A stretch of DNA of 64,000 nucleotides from Brevibacterium sp. 'Marine'. Lineage in GTDB: Bacteria; Actinomycetota; Actinomycetes; Actinomycetales; Brevibacteriaceae. The stretch spans positions 1,612,001-1,676,000 of the forward strand of contig NZ_CP051626.1 in assembly GCF_012844365.1 (NCBI RefSeq), given 5' to 3'. The notes below the pieces were generated by a model, which saw only the letters and a program-made list of their open reading frames with translations, ran no database searches and had not been told where the DNA came from. A program made the position numbers and the translations under genes. Numbering within the stretch: position 1 is the stretch's first letter; every line of letters starts with the position of its first letter. Below are positions 36,132 through 45,494 of this stretch, piece by piece.

Positions 36132-37256
36132 TCAGACCAGGCCGCGGCGTGCGGCTTCTTCTGCGGCCTCCACGTAGGAGTGGGTCTTCGCGGCCTGGTG
36201 CTCGGCGAAGACCTGACGGACGGTCCCCGACTTCGATCGCATCACCAACGAGTGCGTGGTGACGTGTCCGCCTTGGAACTTCACTCCGTCGAGCAGGTCG
36301 CCGTTGGTGATGCCCGTGGCGACGAAGTAGCTGTTGTCACCGGTGACGAGGTCGTCGGTGTTGAGCACCTGATTGACATCGAGACCGGCCTTGGCGGCGG
36401 CCTCGCGCTCCGTGTCGTCCTGCGGCCACAGACGGCCCTGGATGACTCCGCCGAGAGCCTTGATGGCGCAGGCGGTGATGATGCCTTCCGGGGTCCCGCC
36501 GATGCCCATGAGCATGTCGACGCCCGTACCGGGACGGCAGGCGGCGATGGCTCCGGCGACGTCGCCATCGGTGATGAGCTGGATGCGAGCTCCGGCGGCG
36601 CGGATCTCATCGATCATCTGCTGGTGGCGGGGGCGGTCGAGGATCATCACCGTCACCGAGGCGGGATCCTTCGTTCCCTTCGCCTTGGCGACGCGGCGGA
36701 TGTTCTCGGCGATCGGCAGACGCAGATCGACGGCATCGGCGGCATCCGGGCCGGTGACGAGCTTCTCCATGTAGAACACGGCGGAGGGGTCATACATCGC
36801 ACCGTCTTCGGTCACGGCCATGACCGAGATCGCGTTGGGCATGCCCAACGCGGTCAGGCGAGTGCCGTCGATCGGGTCGACAGCAACATCGCAGTGCGGG
36901 CCGCCGCCGTCGCCGACCTGTTCGCCGTTGAAGAGCATCGGAGCTTCGTCCTTCTCGCCTTCGCCGATGACGACGGTGCCGGACATGCGGACGGTGGAGA
37001 TGACATTGCGCATCGCGGCCACGGCTGCCCCGTCGGCGGCGTTCTTGTCGCCGCGGCCGACCCAGGGTGCGGCGGCGATGGCTGCGGCCTCGGTGACTCG
37101 GACGAGCTCCAGAGCCAAGTTGCGGTCGGGAGCATCTGACTCGACCTGAGCCTTCTGTGACCATGAGTCGGTCACTGCGACAGGCGGAGTCTCCTCGTCA
37201 ACTCGTCCTCGGTCATGGTGAGATTTCACGTCAACAGGCTCTTTGGAGTCACTCAT
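36132..37256 (-). CDS. glpX: Class II fructose-1,6-bisphosphatase
   Basis: About 374 residues from ATG 37256 ([14 protein letters not shown]), behind GGAAG. The core has [38 protein letters not shown] and [13 protein letters not shown], the metal and substrate sites of GlpX. It makes fructose-6-phosphate in gluconeogenesis and is the main FBPase of actinobacteria. The frame is open much further upstream, but that part overlaps the divergent DUF4245 gene and has no GlpX similarity. Confidence 0.95.
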   Translation of the reverse strand: MSDSKEPVDVKSHHDRGRVDEETPPVAVTDSWSQKAQVESDAPDRNLALELVRVTEAAAIAAAPWVGRGDKNAADGAAVAAMRNVISTVRMSGTVVIGEGEKDEAPMLFNGEQVGDGGGPHCDVAVDPIDGTRLTALGMPNAISVMAVTEDGAMYDPSAVFYMEKLVTGPDAADAVDLRLPIAENIRRVAKAKGTKDPASVTVMILDRPRHQQMIDEIRAAGARIQLITDGDVAGAIAACRPGTGVDMLMGIGGTPEGIITACAIKALGGVIQGRLWPQDDTEREAAAKAGLDVNQVLNTDDLVTGDNSYFVATGITNGDLLDGVKFQGGHVTTHSLVMRSKSGTVRQVFAEHQAAKTHSYVEAAEEAARRGLV

Positions 37257-37454
37257 GCTTCCAATTGTGCCACCCCTGTGATCGGGGTCGCGACAGCGGT
37301 GTCCCCTTGTGGCCGCGGTCACGTCCTCGGGCCGGAATTGGCCCTTCGCGCGCGAGCCGAGGACAATGGCGATGTGAATGTCCGAAATGCTGCCGACGAG
37401 ACGGGTGCTCGAACGGTCGTCGACGAGACGACTCCGAGTCCTAAGGGAGAGTCC

Positions 37455-38024
37455 ATGGCTGACGAGTCCGGAGTGATGCTGCCGGGGTCCCGGGAAGAGA
37501 TGCGCTTCCTGCGCAAGAACTCGAACTGGGTCAATATGGTCATCGCGATCCTCGCCTGCCTGGCGGTCGCCGTCGGGATCCTGTTCCTCGCCCCGCAGCC
37601 CGAAGTCGACTCCGAGCGCGTCGTCGACTACCAGGGAATCGCCGAGCAGTCCCAGGGCAATGCCGAGTTCGACCTCATCGTTCCGCAGATCCCGCGCGGA
37701 TGGACCTCGAATGAAGCCAGCCTCGATCGTGTGGGCGACTCCGAGTACACCTCGTGGTACATGTCGTTCATCGGTCCCGACGACCAATGGGTGAGCATCG
37801 AACAGGCCGAAGCGAGTGAGAACTGGGCGAAGCGGAAGACCGATGAGTCCGTCGCTGCTGAGAAGGTGACTGTCGGCGGTGCCGACTTCCAGATCTATCG
37901 GACCGCAGAGGCGAAGGAATACTGGGTCACGCACAAGGGCGATATGTATGTCGTCCTGAGCGCCACTGCCGCACCGGACACCGTCAACACCTTCGCTGAC
38001 CAGGTGGCCGCCGAACTGAAGTGA
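37455..38024 (+). CDS. DUF4245 membrane-anchored protein
   Basis: A 189-residue protein from ATG 37455 (AAGGGAGA upstream). A transmembrane helix spans about residues 25-46 ([22 protein letters not shown]); the rest is an extracytoplasmic beta-rich domain ([37 protein letters not shown]). DUF4245 genes are typically next to glpX or xseAB in actinobacteria, as here. The function is unknown. It diverges from glpX and converges on xseB. Confidence 0.88.
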   Translation: MADESGVMLPGSREEMRFLRKNSNWVNMVIAILACLAVAVGILFLAPQPEVDSERVVDYQGIAEQSQGNAEFDLIVPQIPRGWTSNEASLDRVGDSEYTSWYMSFIGPDDQWVSIEQAEASENWAKRKTDESVAAEKVTVGGADFQIYRTAEAKEYWVTHKGDMYVVLSATAAPDTVNTFADQVAAELK

Positions 38025-38043
38025 CTCCGGCGGACCCGGAGTT

Positions 38044-38283
38044 CTACTCGGCGTCGTCCGATGTCTCCTCACGGGCCTTGTCGAGGCGTTCCCGCGCTCC
38101 ATCGAGCCATGCCTGGCAGCGGTCGGCCAGTGCTTCGCCGCGTTCCCACAGCCGCAGCGACTCTTCGAGCGGCAGATTGCCGGTCTCCAGGCGCTTGACG
38201 GTCATGACGAGTTCCTCGCGTGCCTGCTCGTAGCTGAGCGTGCTGATATCGGGCTGATCTTCTTGAATCGTCGGTTCGGTCAT
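38044..38283 (-). CDS. xseB: Exodeoxyribonuclease VII small subunit
   Basis: A 79-residue acidic helical protein ([52 protein letters not shown]), the typical XseB pattern. It binds the large subunit to form the single-strand exonuclease. ATG 38283 was chosen because the conserved part starts 15 residues later; it follows xseA after 52 bases. Confidence 0.95.
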   Translation of the reverse strand: MTEPTIQEDQPDISTLSYEQAREELVMTVKRLETGNLPLEESLRLWERGEALADRCQAWLDGARERLDKAREETSDDAE

Positions 38284-38335
38284 CGGTGTCTCCTTCGCAG
38301 AGTGAGTGGAACGTGGGCAGAGTGCGGAACTGTGG

Positions 38336-39643
38336 TCAATCCTCGGTCGTCGAATCATCCGTTTCCGGAGTGACTTCGGTGATCTCCGCATCGAAACGGC
38401 CCTGAGCGACGCGGACGTGGACGGTGTCACCGGAGACGACCTCAGAGGCATTGCGGACGGCCTGACCGTCGTCGGTCTGGACCACGGCGTAGCCGCGCTC
38501 CAACGTCCGCAGGGGTGAGAGGGACCGGGCCTGGGAGCGCAGATGCCGGATCTCGTTCTGCGCCTGGATGAGCAGTCCGTTCGTTGCCTGCAGACTGCGG
38601 CGGCGGATCATCGTCAGTTCGTTCTCATACGCGGTGATCATCGTCTGCGGCTCGGCGAGCACCGGCCGTGATCGCACGGCGGTGAGCATCTCCTGTTCGC
38701 GGTCGAGGATGCGGTTGACGGCGGCTTCGAGCTCGGCTCGGGCTCGCAGCAGATTCATGCCTTCCTCGGCGACATCCGGAACGATCCGCTTTGCGGCATC
38801 CGTGGGCGTTGACGCCCGCATGTCAGCGACCTCGTCGAGGATGGGCCGGTCGGCTTCGTGTCCGATCGCCGAGACCACCGGTGTCTGCGCAGCGGAAACG
38901 GCACGCACGAGTGCTTCGTTGGAGAACGGCAGGAGGTCTTCCATGCTCCCGCCGCCGCGGGCGATGACGATGACATCGATCTGCGGATCCGCATCGAGTT
39001 CGGCGAGGTTCTTCATCACTCCCGGTACAGCATCCGGGCCCTGGACGGCACAGTTGCGGACTTCGAATTCGGCGGCCGGCCAGCGCAGGTGCACATTGCG
39101 GATGACGTCCTTCTGAGCGTCCGAATCCCGTCCGGTGATCAGCCCGATCCGGTTCGGCAGGAACGGCAGGCGACGCTTCCGGTTGGGATCGAAGAGTCCC
39201 TCGGCGCCCAGCTGCTTCTTCAGCCGTTCGAGGCGGGCGAGGAGTTCGCCGAGGCCGACGGCACGGATGTCGTTGGCTCGCATCGTCAGGCGACCGGTCT
39301 TCGTCCAGAAGTCGGCTTTGAGGTTGGCGACGACATGGCTGCCCTCTGTCAGCGGCGCCCCGGTCCGGTCGAGGACGTTCTTCCAGATCTGGACCGGCAG
39401 GGACATCTCGACATCGGTGTCTCGGAGGGTCAGGTAGCTGGCCTTGCCGCGGTGGTTGAGTTCGACGACCTGCCCTTCGATCCACACGCTCGACATGCGG
39501 TCGATATAGGACTTCATCTTCGACGACAGCAGACTCAGCGGCCACGGATTCTCCGCCGTGGTCTCGGCTGCGGTGGCGGCGAGCTCCTTCGGCTCGACGG
39601 ATTCGCCGAGCGTGCCGGGAGTGCCGGAGATTCTTTGCGCCAT
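38336..39643 (-). CDS. xseA: Exodeoxyribonuclease VII large subunit
   Basis: A 435-residue protein. The N-terminal OB fold (VWIEGQVVELNHRGKASYLTLRD) binds single-stranded DNA. The catalytic block includes IGLITGRDSDAQKDVIRNV, DVIVIARGGGSMEDLLPF and VSAIGHEADRPILDEVADMRASTPTDAA. A coiled coil follows, which holds XseB. ATG 39643 is preceded by GAAGGGG. Confidence 0.96.
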   Translation of the reverse strand: MAQRISGTPGTLGESVEPKELAATAAETTAENPWPLSLLSSKMKSYIDRMSSVWIEGQVVELNHRGKASYLTLRDTDVEMSLPVQIWKNVLDRTGAPLTEGSHVVANLKADFWTKTGRLTMRANDIRAVGLGELLARLERLKKQLGAEGLFDPNRKRRLPFLPNRIGLITGRDSDAQKDVIRNVHLRWPAAEFEVRNCAVQGPDAVPGVMKNLAELDADPQIDVIVIARGGGSMEDLLPFSNEALVRAVSAAQTPVVSAIGHEADRPILDEVADMRASTPTDAAKRIVPDVAEEGMNLLRARAELEAAVNRILDREQEMLTAVRSRPVLAEPQTMITAYENELTMIRRRSLQATNGLLIQAQNEIRHLRSQARSLSPLRTLERGYAVVQTDDGQAVRNASEVVSGDTVHVRVAQGRFDAEITEVTPETDDSTTED

Positions 39644-39722
39644 GTGGGTCCCCTTCCGAACACCCAGCCTAACGAACGGCACCGACACAGCCCATTCCTG
39701 GCCGCCGTCGACGCCTCCGGCT

Positions 39723-39728
39723 TAGACT
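39723..39728 (+). promoter_or_regulatory. -10 box for leaderless ispH
   Basis: TAGACT at 39723-39728 ends six bases before GTG 39735, so transcription should start at the start codon. No Shine-Dalgarno is present. Confidence 0.55.
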
Positions 39729-39734
39729 GAATGC

Positions 39735-40751
39735 GTGAGTGTCGTTTCAGTACCTGCCCCGACCATTCCGCGCCGGCGTCTGGCTCCTAGCGAGATCCGC
39801 ACTCCGGTCAATGCTGACAAGAGAGTGCTGCTGGCTGCGCCGCGCGGCTATTGTGCCGGCGTCGATCGGGCTGTCATCGCTGTCGAACGCGCCCTCGAGC
39901 ATTACGGCGCACCGATTTACGTCCGCAAGGAGATCGTGCACAACCGCCACGTCGTCGAGACCCTGTCCGAACGCGGGGCCGTCTTCGTCGATGACACCGC
40001 GGAGGTCCCGGAAGGTGCTCGGGTCGTGTTCTCCGCCCACGGAGTCTCACCGGCCGTGCACACCGAGGCTGCTGGGCGCGGGCTGTCGACGATCGACGCG
40101 ACCTGTCCGCTGGTGACGAAGGTTCACAAAGAAGCCATCCGATTCGCTCGGGACGGCTTCCGCATCCTCCTCGTCGGCCATGCCGGACACGAAGAGGTCG
40201 AAGGAACCATGGGGGAGGCACCGGACCACATCACTGTGGTGCAGAGCCCCGAGGAGGCTCGCACCATCGAGGCGCCCGATGCCGAGAAGCTGGTGTGGAT
40301 CTCCCAGACGACATTGAGCGTGGACGAGACCATGGAGACCGTTGAGATCCTGCGTGAGCGCTTTCCGCACCTGCAGAATCCACCCAGTGATGACATCTGC
40401 TACGCCACGCAGAACAGACAGGTTGCAGTGAAGAAGATCGGCCCCGACGCCGATCTGGTCATCGTCGTCGGCTCGGCGAACTCCTCGAATTCCGTCCGCC
40501 TCGTCGAGGTCGCCCTCGAACACGGAGCGAAGACGGCTCACCGTGTCGATTTTGCTCGTGAGATCGACGAGACCTGGTTCCACGATGTCGCCACTGTCGG
40601 TGTCACCTCTGGGGCGAGCGTTCCCGAGAACCTCGTCCAAGACGTGCTGCAGCTGCTGGCCGACTACGGTTTCGACACGGTCGAAGAAGTCGTCACCGCC
40701 GAAGAGGACCTCATCTTCTCGCTGCCGAAGGAACTGCGCAAGCTCGGGTGA
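39735..40751 (+). CDS. ispH: 4-hydroxy-3-methylbut-2-enyl diphosphate reductase
   Basis: A 338-residue IspH. The iron-sulfur cysteines are in [13 protein letters not shown] (C40), [14 protein letters not shown] and [11 protein letters not shown]. It makes IPP and DMAPP in the last step of the MEP isoprenoid pathway, feeding the cis-prenyltransferase encoded upstream. The N-terminal 28 residues precede the conserved domain. It diverges from xseA and seems to be read from a leaderless message. Confidence 0.96.
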   Translation: MSVVSVPAPTIPRRRLAPSEIRTPVNADKRVLLAAPRGYCAGVDRAVIAVERALEHYGAPIYVRKEIVHNRHVVETLSERGAVFVDDTAEVPEGARVVFSAHGVSPAVHTEAAGRGLSTIDATCPLVTKVHKEAIRFARDGFRILLVGHAGHEEVEGTMGEAPDHITVVQSPEEARTIEAPDAEKLVWISQTTLSVDETMETVEILRERFPHLQNPPSDDICYATQNRQVAVKKIGPDADLVIVVGSANSSNSVRLVEVALEHGAKTAHRVDFAREIDETWFHDVATVGVTSGASVPENLVQDVLQLLADYGFDTVEEVVTAEEDLIFSLPKELRKLG

Positions 40752-40823
40752 GCTGAGCAATTCCGCTGCGCGGCGCGACGGGGAGTCCCACGACTCAACG
40801 GAGTCGACAATCGCTGTCGATTT

Positions 40824-42020
40824 TCAGTTCGTCCCCGTCTGACGATCACGCAGATGAGTCGGACCGCGATCGTCGAAGTCCATGGCCCGCGGACGACTGA
40901 GTTCCTCGGCGCTGATGCCCCGAGTGCGAGTATCGAGTTCGGCCACGGCATCGAGTTCGTCGGCGACGATCCCGGTCGACGGGAACTTTCTGGCGGTGAC
41001 GAGGAACCGGGACTCCAAGGACGAGACGAACCGGTTGTAGTCCTCGACCGACCGGTCCAGGCTGGCTCCCATCCGTGACACATGGGTCACCAGAGTGCCG
41101 ATGCGTTCGTAGAGTTCCGTGCCCAGCCGCAGCACCTCGGCAGCCGAAGAGGACATGTCCGCCTGCCGCCAGTTGAGCGCCACGGTCTTCAACAGCACCA
41201 GCAGAGTCGCCGGTGAGGCGAGGACGACGTTCTTGCCCAGTGCATGATCGATCATCTTCGGGTAGCTTGCCGCGGCCGCGGAGAGCAGGCCGTCGGTGGG
41301 CACGAAGCAGACGACGAAGTCGGGGGAGGCCTCGAATGCCTTCCAATATTCTTTCGATGCCAGAGCATCGACATGGCGCAGCAGCGCGCGGGCATGATCG
41401 TGACTGTCTGTGCCAGAGTCGGGCGCCTCGGCGGAGTCCTCGTTCATTCGTGCCGACAGCGGGGTCTTCGCATCGATGACGATCGTGCCGCCGCCGGGCA
41501 GGTGGACGACCATATCGGGTCGGTGGCGCTTGCCATCGCGTTCGGCGCTGACCTGGGTGTCGAAGTCGACGTGGGGGAGGAGGCCGGCGTATTCGACGAT
41601 GCGTTTGAGTTGGACCTCGCCCCAGTCTCCGCGGTGCGTGGTTGAGTTCAACGCGTTGGCCAGTGACCCGGTGGATTCCTGGAGGCGGAGGTTCTGTTGG
41701 CTGAGGTGCCCGATCTGGGAATTCAGTCGGGTGATCTGTTCGATCTGTGTGCGGTCCTGGGCGTGCAGATTCTCCTGCAGGTTCTTCACGCTTGCCGCCA
41801 AGGGTCCGATGGCCGCGGTGATCTCACCGGCCATCTGCGCATCGGCCTCGAGGTCTTCCGTGCGTTGGGACAGGATGTGTGACGTGGTTTCTGCGCGGGT
41901 GAGTCTCTCGAGATAGCGAGACCGTGTGAGACTGCGCCCGAGGAGGAATCCGAGCGCGGCGGCGAAGACGATCGCCACGATGACGGCGATGATGACTGCG
42001 GCAGCGGGGAAAGCATTCAT
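40824..42020 (-). CDS. rmuC: RmuC family protein
   Basis: A 398-residue protein with an N-terminal transmembrane helix (AVIIAVIVAIVFAAALGFLLGRSL), a coiled coil (about 45-115) and the RmuC nuclease-like domain (GDWGEVQLKRIVEYAGLLPHVDF, PDMVVHLPGGGTIVIDAKTPL with the D-A-K triad, VVCFVPTDGLLSAA). RmuC limits recombination at inverted repeats in E. coli. That is of interest in a genome with such long palindromes, though this link is speculation. Confidence 0.9.
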   Translation of the reverse strand: MNAFPAAAVIIAVIVAIVFAAALGFLLGRSLTRSRYLERLTRAETTSHILSQRTEDLEADAQMAGEITAAIGPLAASVKNLQENLHAQDRTQIEQITRLNSQIGHLSQQNLRLQESTGSLANALNSTTHRGDWGEVQLKRIVEYAGLLPHVDFDTQVSAERDGKRHRPDMVVHLPGGGTIVIDAKTPLSARMNEDSAEAPDSGTDSHDHARALLRHVDALASKEYWKAFEASPDFVVCFVPTDGLLSAAAASYPKMIDHALGKNVVLASPATLLVLLKTVALNWRQADMSSSAAEVLRLGTELYERIGTLVTHVSRMGASLDRSVEDYNRFVSSLESRFLVTARKFPSTGIVADELDAVAELDTRTRGISAEELSRPRAMDFDDRGPTHLRDRQTGTN

Positions 42021-42078
42021 GGTCCCAGGGTGACAGAGGGCACTGACACGAGAATTCGAGGACCACCTCGGCGAGGGC

Positions 42079-42084
42079 TAGACT
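42079..42084 (+). promoter_or_regulatory. -10 box for ychF
   Basis: TAGACT at 42079-42084 stands eight bases before GTG 42093. No Shine-Dalgarno is visible, so ychF is probably leaderless. Confidence 0.5.
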
Positions 42085-42092
42085 TGGATACC

Positions 42093-43178
42093 GTGGCTTT
42101 GACTATCGGAATCGTGGGACTGCCCAATGTCGGCAAGTCGACCATGTTTAACGCACTGACCAAGAACCAAGTTCTCGCGGCGAACTACCCGTTTGCGACG
42201 ATCGAACCGAACGTGGGCGTGGTCCCTCTGCCGGACGCCCGGCTGAGCAGGTTGGCGGAGATCTTCTCCTCCGAACGCATCCTCAATGCCACCGTCGACT
42301 TCGTCGACATCGCCGGAATCGTGCGTGGTGCCTCTGAGGGCGAGGGCCTGGGCAACCAATTCCTCGCCAACATCCGTGAAGCCGATGCCATCTGCCAGGT
42401 GATCCGCGGATTCGTCGACGACGATGTCGTCCACGTCGACGGCAAGATCAGCCCGGCCGATGACATCGATACGATCAACACCGAGCTCATCCTCGCTGAC
42501 CTCCAGACATTGGAGAAGGCACGGCCCAGGATCGAGAAGGAGGTCAAGGGCAAGCGCGCTCCTGCTGAGCAGCTGACCGCGATCGACGCCGCCACCGAGA
42601 TCCTCGAAGGCGGGCGGACGCTCTACCAGGCGATGCAGGCCGACAAGTTCGATGTCAGCGCTCTGCGTGAGCTGCAGCTGATGACGGTCAAGCCCTTCCT
42701 CTACGTGTTCAACGTCGACGACGAGGTGCTCGCCGATGAGGACAGGAAGAACGAGATGCGGGCCCTCGTGGCTCCCGTCGAGGCGATCTTCCTCGACGCG
42801 AAGTTCGAATCCGAACTCGCCGAGCTCGACGCAGAAGAGGCTCGGGAGATGCTCGAGTCGACCGGCCAGGATGAAGCGGGGCTCGATCAGCTCGCCCGCG
42901 TCGGCTTCGACACCCTCGGTCTGCAGACCTACCTGACTGCCGGGCCCAAGGAATCCCGTGCGTGGACGATTCCGAAGGGTGCCACCGCCCCCGAGGCGGC
43001 CGGCGTCATCCATACCGACTTCCAGAAGGGCTTCATCAAGGCCGAGATCGTGTCTTTCGATGATCTCGATGCGAACGGTTCGATGGCTGCCGCGAAGTCC
43101 GCCGGCAAGGTGCGGATGGAAGGCAAGGACTACGTCATGGTCGACGGCGATGTCGTGGAGTTCCGGTTTAACGTCTAG
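42093..43178 (+). CDS. ychF: Redox-regulated ATPase YchF
   Basis: A 361-residue OBG-family ATPase from GTG 42093 (VALTIGIVGLPNVGKST). P-loop GLPNVGKS is at residues 9-16; VDFVDIAGIVRGASEGEGLGNQFL is the switch II region; the C-terminal TGS domain ends with FQKGFIKAEIVSFDD and GKDYVMVDGDVVEFRFNV. YchF prefers ATP, associates with ribosomes and affects oxidative-stress resistance. A longer frame begins at 42030 but the extension is not conserved. Confidence 0.96.
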   Translation: MALTIGIVGLPNVGKSTMFNALTKNQVLAANYPFATIEPNVGVVPLPDARLSRLAEIFSSERILNATVDFVDIAGIVRGASEGEGLGNQFLANIREADAICQVIRGFVDDDVVHVDGKISPADDIDTINTELILADLQTLEKARPRIEKEVKGKRAPAEQLTAIDAATEILEGGRTLYQAMQADKFDVSALRELQLMTVKPFLYVFNVDDEVLADEDRKNEMRALVAPVEAIFLDAKFESELAELDAEEAREMLESTGQDEAGLDQLARVGFDTLGLQTYLTAGPKESRAWTIPKGATAPEAAGVIHTDFQKGFIKAEIVSFDDLDANGSMAAAKSAGKVRMEGKDYVMVDGDVVEFRFNV

Positions 43179-43211
43179 CGTTAATGACGGTGCCCGTCAT
43201 GCACTGGTCTC

Positions 43212-43493
43212 GTGATCAGATCGTTCGGGAGCAAGGACACCGAGCGCATCTGGCATGAGCACTACGTCAAGCGCGTTGATCGCACCCTGCAGCGGGCAAC
43301 GCTGCGGAAGCTCGAGTTGATTCATGCGGCGAAGGATGTCGAGGACCTTCGGGTCCCGCCGGGGAGCCGTCTGGAGCGGCTCGTCGGCGACTGTCGTGGA
43401 CAGCACAGAATTTGCGTGAACGCGCAATGGCGTCTCTGCTTCGTCTGGAGAGAAGGAGGCGCGGACGATGTCGAACTCGTCGACTACCACTGA
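43212..43493 (+). CDS. higB: HigB-type toxin of a type II TA pair
   Basis: A 93-residue RelE/HigB family protein (GTG start, VIRSFGSKDTERIWHE). RKLELIHAAKDVEDLRVPPGSRLERL and HRICVNAQWRLCFVWREGGADDVELVDYH are the family blocks. HigB toxins cut mRNA on the ribosome. The gene lies before its antitoxin gene, the order typical of higBA, and overlaps it by 26 bases. It marks the start of the accessory region after ychF. Confidence 0.93.
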   Translation: MIRSFGSKDTERIWHEHYVKRVDRTLQRATLRKLELIHAAKDVEDLRVPPGSRLERLVGDCRGQHRICVNAQWRLCFVWREGGADDVELVDYH

Positions 43494-43788
43494 GGCCGAC
43501 CTGATCGAGCCGATCCATCCGGGAGAGATCCTGATGGAGGACTTCATCGAGGGCTTCGAGATCACGCAGAACAAGCTGGCCGTGTCCATCGGGGTGCCGC
43601 CGCGGCGCATCAACGAGATCGTGCACGGCAAGCGGGGGATCACCGCTGACACGGCGATCCGTCTGGCTCGCTTCTTCGGGACGTCCGAGGAATTCTGGAT
43701 GAACCTGCAGTCTCACTACGAACTGCGGATCGAGCGGCGAGTGCTACGCGACCAGATCGCGACGATCACGCCTCTCGAGGTCGCGTGA
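43468..43788 (+). CDS. higA: HigA-type antitoxin
   Basis: A 106-residue XRE-family antitoxin. IHPGEILMEDFIEGFEITQNKLAVSIGVPPRRINEIVHGKRGITADTAIRLARFFGTSEEFWMNLQ is the HigA/VapI helix-turn-helix, and HPGEIL is its hallmark start. It should neutralise HigB and repress the operon. Its own GGAGG at about 43455-43459 lies inside higB. Confidence 0.93.
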   Translation: MSNSSTTTEADLIEPIHPGEILMEDFIEGFEITQNKLAVSIGVPPRRINEIVHGKRGITADTAIRLARFFGTSEEFWMNLQSHYELRIERRVLRDQIATITPLEVA

Positions 43789-44146
43789 TCGTGCCGCCTG
43801 AGGCATTCCGAGTTGAGGCACAAGCCGGCGGGGTTGAAGCGGGCGAGCCTTTGGCGGAGCATGTCATGGAAACGTCATGCACACCCGAGACAAAGCGGGT
43901 GCTTGAGTCGTGGTTCCTTCGACCCGCATCGCGATGATCCGGGCGTCGCGGACAGGCCGGAAGTGCTGAGAGCGCCAGTGGTGATGCTCTGAGCATCGCT
44001 GCAGCGCCATCCGGGCCTGTTCAGATGGCCGTACGTGCCGGAACCTCGGTCGAAGTCCGGCATCCCTAGGACAACTTCATCCAAGAGCGTCGAACGTCAG
44101 GCCCATATGAGGGATCCCGGCGTGTCCGTCATAGAACCTCCCACGC
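43789..44146. other. 358-base gap with no recognisable gene
   Basis: Between higA and the stop of the first SDR gene I find no frame with a recognisable product. A minus-strand frame from about 43981 reads HWRSQHFRPVRDARIIAMRV and then TTTQAPALSRVCMTFP before a stop, and looks like a decayed coding fragment. The gap may be a scar where the redox cluster joined the core. Confidence 0.4.
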
Positions 44147-44917
44147 CTACTGCGCGGTGTGGCCGGCATCGACGGGCAGCGCCGCTCCTGTGACGTAGCT
44201 GGCAGCGTCAGAGCACAGCCACAGCACTGCAGCGGCGATCTCCTCGGGCTTGCCGAGACGGCCGAGCGCCACTCCTGCAGCGGCGGCTTCGACATCGAGT
44301 TCTCCTCCAGCGGCCATCCGGGCGACCATCGGGGTCTCAATGGTGCCCGGGCAGACGGCGTTGCAGCGCACGCCGTGCTTCCCGTATTGCAGGGCCACGG
44401 ACTTGGTCGCGCCGATGACGCCGTGCTTGGTGGCGTGGTAGGTGGTGCGGCCGTCGCCGCCGACCAGGCCGCCGAGGGAGGAGCAGTTGACGATCGACCC
44501 GGAGCCCTGCTGACGCATCTGCTTCAGCTCGTGCTTCATCGAGGCCCACACGCCCTTGAGGTTCACGCCGACGATCTGGTCGAAGGCCTCCTTGGCTTCG
44601 TCGGCGGAGTCTACCGGGGGAAGCATGATCCCTGCGTTGTTGAACGCCATGTCCAGGCTGCCGAATTCCGCGATGGTCTGGCGGACGGCAGCGGCGACCT
44701 GGTCCTCGTCGGTGACGTCGCAGGTGATCGCGACGGTCTTCCGGCCCTTGGCAGCGAGCTCGTCGGCCAGGCGTTGGGCGGCATCGGCGTCGCGGTCGAT
44801 GATGGCAACGTTCGCGTCGGCCTCGGCGAAGGCGCGGACGGTGGCCTCGCCCATTCCGGCACTGCCGCCGGTGACGAAGGCGGTCTTGCCGGTGAAGTCA
44901 TAGGTGAGTTCGGTCAT
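44147..44917 (-). CDS. SDR family oxidoreductase (glucose-type)
   Basis: A 256-residue classical short-chain dehydrogenase. The cofactor motif is TGGSAGMG (residues 16-23), with NNAG at FNNAGIM, catalytic serine in VNCSSLGG and YHATK (Y-x3-K). CPGTIETPM follows. D42 in IIDRDADAA suggests preference for NAD. It is the last gene of the six-gene minus-strand operon starting at 48216, and its ATG overlaps the preceding stop (ATGA). The substrate is unknown. Confidence 0.9.
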   Translation of the reverse strand: MTELTYDFTGKTAFVTGGSAGMGEATVRAFAEADANVAIIDRDADAAQRLADELAAKGRKTVAITCDVTDEDQVAAAVRQTIAEFGSLDMAFNNAGIMLPPVDSADEAKEAFDQIVGVNLKGVWASMKHELKQMRQQGSGSIVNCSSLGGLVGGDGRTTYHATKHGVIGATKSVALQYGKHGVRCNAVCPGTIETPMVARMAAGGELDVEAAAAGVALGRLGKPEEIAAAVLWLCSDAASYVTGAALPVDAGHTAQ

Positions 44918-45132
44918 GGTGATTCTCCTTCTTCGTTGTCGACGTGGTTCGTGACTCTGTCCACGGCATCGACGGCAGTCTGCTGTCCTTCGAATTCGGC
45001 GAGGTCGCGGGGGAGGTCGGCGGTCTTCTCGCTGGCGTCGAAGTCCTCGAGGCCGAGGGTCAGCGCGACCACCGAGGCGGCGAGGGTCGTCAGCCGCGTC
45101 GGGTCGGTTTCGGCGTTGGTCGTGCGGGTCAC
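44914..45132 (-). CDS. 72-aa truncated cyclophilin-like paralogue
   Basis: A 72-residue product starting at GTG 45132. Residues 24-45 (ALTLGLEDFDASEKTADLP region) clearly resemble residues 35-56 of the cyclophilin-like protein encoded just upstream (PLTLTLSDFHATEKIADLP region); the rest of that fold, including the C-terminal beta strands, is missing and replaced by an acidic tail. The start overlaps the upstream stop (GTGA) and the stop overlaps the next start (ATGA), so translation seems to be kept. It may be a decayed duplicate or a spacer for coupling. Confidence 0.55.
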   Translation of the reverse strand: MTRTTNAETDPTRLTTLAASVVALTLGLEDFDASEKTADLPRDLAEFEGQQTAVDAVDRVTNHVDNEEGESP

Positions 45133-45494
45133 GGGGCCGCCTCGATGGTCACGGTCTGCTCGCCGTCGGCGCGAGTGAGCGCGGCGAACGATTCGTCGAT
45201 GCGGCCGAGGATCACGAGCCCGGCAGATCGTGGGAAGTCGCGGTAGAAGATCGCGAGGTTGCCCCAGGGCGCGTAGTAGGCGATGTCCCCGGCCCTGGCC
45301 GCTGCCGCGCTGGGGGAACCGTCGGTGCTCAGCCGTCCGGGCAGGTCGGCGATCTTCTCGGTGGCGTGGAAGTCGGACAGTGTCAGGGTCAGGGGCAGCA
45401 TGGCTGCGAGGTCGCGGCCGGCCGCGGTGTCGTCGAGCGTTGCGCTCAAGGTCGTGTCGCTTGTGGCGATGCGGATGTACATGGATTCGATCAT
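45129..45494 (-). CDS. Cyclophilin-like fold protein
   Basis: A 121-residue protein from ATG 45494, which overlaps the MFS stop (ATGA). The sequence (IRIATSDTTLSATLDDTAAGRDLAAMLPLTLTLSDF, then GDIAYYAPWGNLAIFYRD and GLVILGRIDESFAAL) matches the bacterial cyclophilin-like family. These small beta-barrels are common in oxidoreductase operons; they lack the prolyl-isomerase active site and have no known function. Confidence 0.85.
   Translation of the reverse strand: MIESMYIRIATSDTTLSATLDDTAAGRDLAAMLPLTLTLSDFHATEKIADLPGRLSTDGSPSAAAARAGDIAYYAPWGNLAIFYRDFPRSAGLVILGRIDESFAALTRADGEQTVTIEAAP

Noticed and set aside
36132-38102. A 656-codon glpX with a long N-terminal extension
   Set aside because: The extra 280 codons lie opposite the DUF4245 gene and have no similarity to GlpX; ATG 37256 with GGAAG fits the family start.
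43875-44084. A 69-codon minus-strand gene in the higA-SDR gap
   Set aside because: There is no ribosome-binding site and no recognisable sequence, and a second frame in the same place looks equally plausible; treated as a decayed region.
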